Positions 15,748 to 16,997 of a DNA stretch of 16,997 bases are shown here, piece after piece. Both the position numbers and the translations under genes were made by a program. The notes under the pieces are model-generated. The model had not been told where the DNA came from. It did not search any database and worked only from the letters and a program-made list of their open reading frames with translations. Source of the stretch: Porphyromonadaceae bacterium (GTDB lineage: Bacteria > Bacteroidota > Bacteroidia > Bacteroidales > UBA11471); NCBI GenBank assembly GCA_021199145.1, contig JAJQIP010000056.1:1-16997 (forward strand). The letters run 5' to 3'. Every line of letters begins with the position of its first letter. The first letter of the stretch is position 1.

Positions 15748-16997
15748 ATGAAGAAACTTTGGAGTATATTGGGCCTTTGCATAGTAGGAATGGGATTCCT
15801 TTCCGCACAACAAGTCACGCTGGATTTACAACATGTCATAGCTTTGGCCAACGATAGTTCTTTACAGGCTTTTCGCAATCGTAATCTATATCTCACAGGA
15901 TTTTGGGAATATCGCTCTTATAAGGCTAATCGGTTGCCTAGTTTTACACTTAATTTGGTCCCATCGCGTTATAATCGGTATATTACTGAACGATATGATT
16001 CGGAAATAAATGAAGATGTTTATAGGGAACAACAGCGATTCAGTGCTGGTGCGTCATTAACTATCGAGCAGAATGTTGATTTCACGGGAGGAAAGTTCTA
16101 TCTTGAAACGGACCTCGATTTTATGAGAAATTTTGGTGTCACGACTTCTACCCAATTCTCAACAGTCCCTATACGGATAGGTTATTCACAAAGTCTTATA
16201 GGATATAACGATTTCCATTGGGAGAAAAAAATAGAGCCGATACGTTATGAAAAAGTAAAGAGGCAGTATGTATATAATTCGGAACAGGTTTCAGAAGATG
16301 CTGTCACTTATTTCTTTTCGTTGGCTATGGCACAGAGTGACTACGACATGGCTTTAAGTAATGTTGAGACCAGTGATACGCTTTATCGAATAGGTCTGGA
16401 ACGTTATAAAATTGCCTCCATTGAGAAATCCGATTTACTGACGTTGGAACTTGACATGGTTAATGCTCGGAATTCTTTGGATAATGCTCAAGTACAACTT
16501 GATAAGGCGATGTATGCTCTTGTATCGTTTCTTAATTTGCCGAAAGGAACCCGCATATCGCTTATTTTACCATTGCAGCCTCGTATATTAGAAATTTCTA
16601 TAGAAAAGGCTGTAACCTGTGCTAAGGAAAATAACCCGGTTTATTATGAGCAGAAACAGACAGTACTGGAGGCAGAGCAAACGGTTGACCTTACTCGAAA
16701 GCAGTCCCGTTTCAATGCCAGTGTGAATGCCAGTGTAGGTCTTAATCAGGTTTCAAATCGTTTTGGTGATGCTTATCACAATCCTTTCCAGCAAGAAATT
16801 GTGTCATTAAGTCTTTCTATACCACTTATTGATTGGGGAGTTGCTCGAGGTAAATACAATATGGCAAAAAACGAACTCAATGTGGCAAATATATCATTCC
16901 AGCAGGAAATGCAAAGTATTGAGCAAGAAGTTATTGTAACTGTGAATGAATTTAATTTACAACAAAAAATACTTACGAATGCAACACAGGCATTGCG
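15748..16997 (+). CDS. TolC-like outer-membrane efflux protein, 3' end beyond window
   Basis: Reading from the ATG at 15748, the frame stays open to the right edge (416 codons), so the gene is cut; family members are usually about 430-480 residues, so only the end should be missing. The N-terminus MKKLWSILGLCIVGMGFLSA is a signal peptide with cleavage before QQ, followed by the typical start VTLDLQHVIALANDSS. The OEP repeats are visible: paired coiled-coil helices (LERYKIASIEKSDLLTLELDM, NARNSLDNAQVQLDKA) and SIPLIDWGVARGKYNMAKNEL, the characteristic P-L-x-D-W-G motif before the last helices. It would form the trimeric outer-membrane and periplasmic channel for the adaptor and pump encoded directly upstream, from which it is separated by 6 bases. 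Confidence 0.93.
   Translation, partial: MKKLWSILGLCIVGMGFLSAQQVTLDLQHVIALANDSSLQAFRNRNLYLTGFWEYRSYKANRLPSFTLNLVPSRYNRYITERYDSEINEDVYREQQRFSAGASLTIEQNVDFTGGKFYLETDLDFMRNFGVTTSTQFSTVPIRIGYSQSLIGYNDFHWEKKIEPIRYEKVKRQYVYNSEQVSEDAVTYFFSLAMAQSDYDMALSNVETSDTLYRIGLERYKIASIEKSDLLTLELDMVNARNSLDNAQVQLDKAMYALVSFLNLPKGTRISLILPLQPRILEISIEKAVTCAKENNPVYYEQKQTVLEAEQTVDLTRKQSRFNASVNASVGLNQVSNRFGDAYHNPFQQEIVSLSLSIPLIDWGVARGKYNMAKNELNVANISFQQEMQSIEQEVIVTVNEFNLQQKILTNATQAL

Overview
The window looks like chromosome of a Bacteroidales bacterium (Bacteroidota). Supporting signs are the rplY-pth-S4-protein cluster, promoters of the Bacteroidota type (TTG/TTTG, about 19-20 bases, then TAnnTTTG) in front of both tRNAs and rplY, no clear Shine-Dalgarno sites, tRNA genes without an encoded CCA end, and typical Bacteroidota surface families (6-bladed beta-propeller, MG2/plug-like protein). 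I cannot fix the genus.

Left half (1-7445), housekeeping, GC-rich (60% in a hand-counted sample). The 5'-truncated bifunctional NAD(P)H-hydrate repair gene runs rightward and converges on folC. Leftward, two overlapping short-chain chromate-transporter genes lead into folC and form one transcription unit. A tRNA-Ser(UGA) with its own promoter points right. It is followed by a perfect 34-bp palindrome that separates it from the leftward run rplY > pth > S4/Hsp15-like > fused 3-methyladenine glycosylase / O6-alkylguanine methyltransferase. rplY has a clear promoter and a leader hairpin. A tRNA-Arg(UCU) with a near-ideal promoter points right.

Right half (7446-16997), AT-rich (25-40% GC in most samples), accessory in character, all genes rightward. 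First is a pair: an exported 6-bladed beta-propeller protein and an 831-residue MG2/plug-like exported protein. After a 312-base intergenic region comes an RND tripartite efflux operon: lipoprotein adaptor, 1024-residue inner-membrane pump and TolC-like outer-membrane protein (cut by the right edge). The composition change begins right at the tRNA-Arg gene.

The least ordinary observations are: a GC-rich tract of about 390 bp inside the otherwise AT-rich MG2/plug-like gene, which looks like a recombination mosaic; the glycosylase-methyltransferase fusion; a 10-bp tandem duplication just inside the S4-protein gene; and non-canonical proton-relay residues in the RND pump. I found no CRISPR array, insertion sequence, integrase or clear new defence system.
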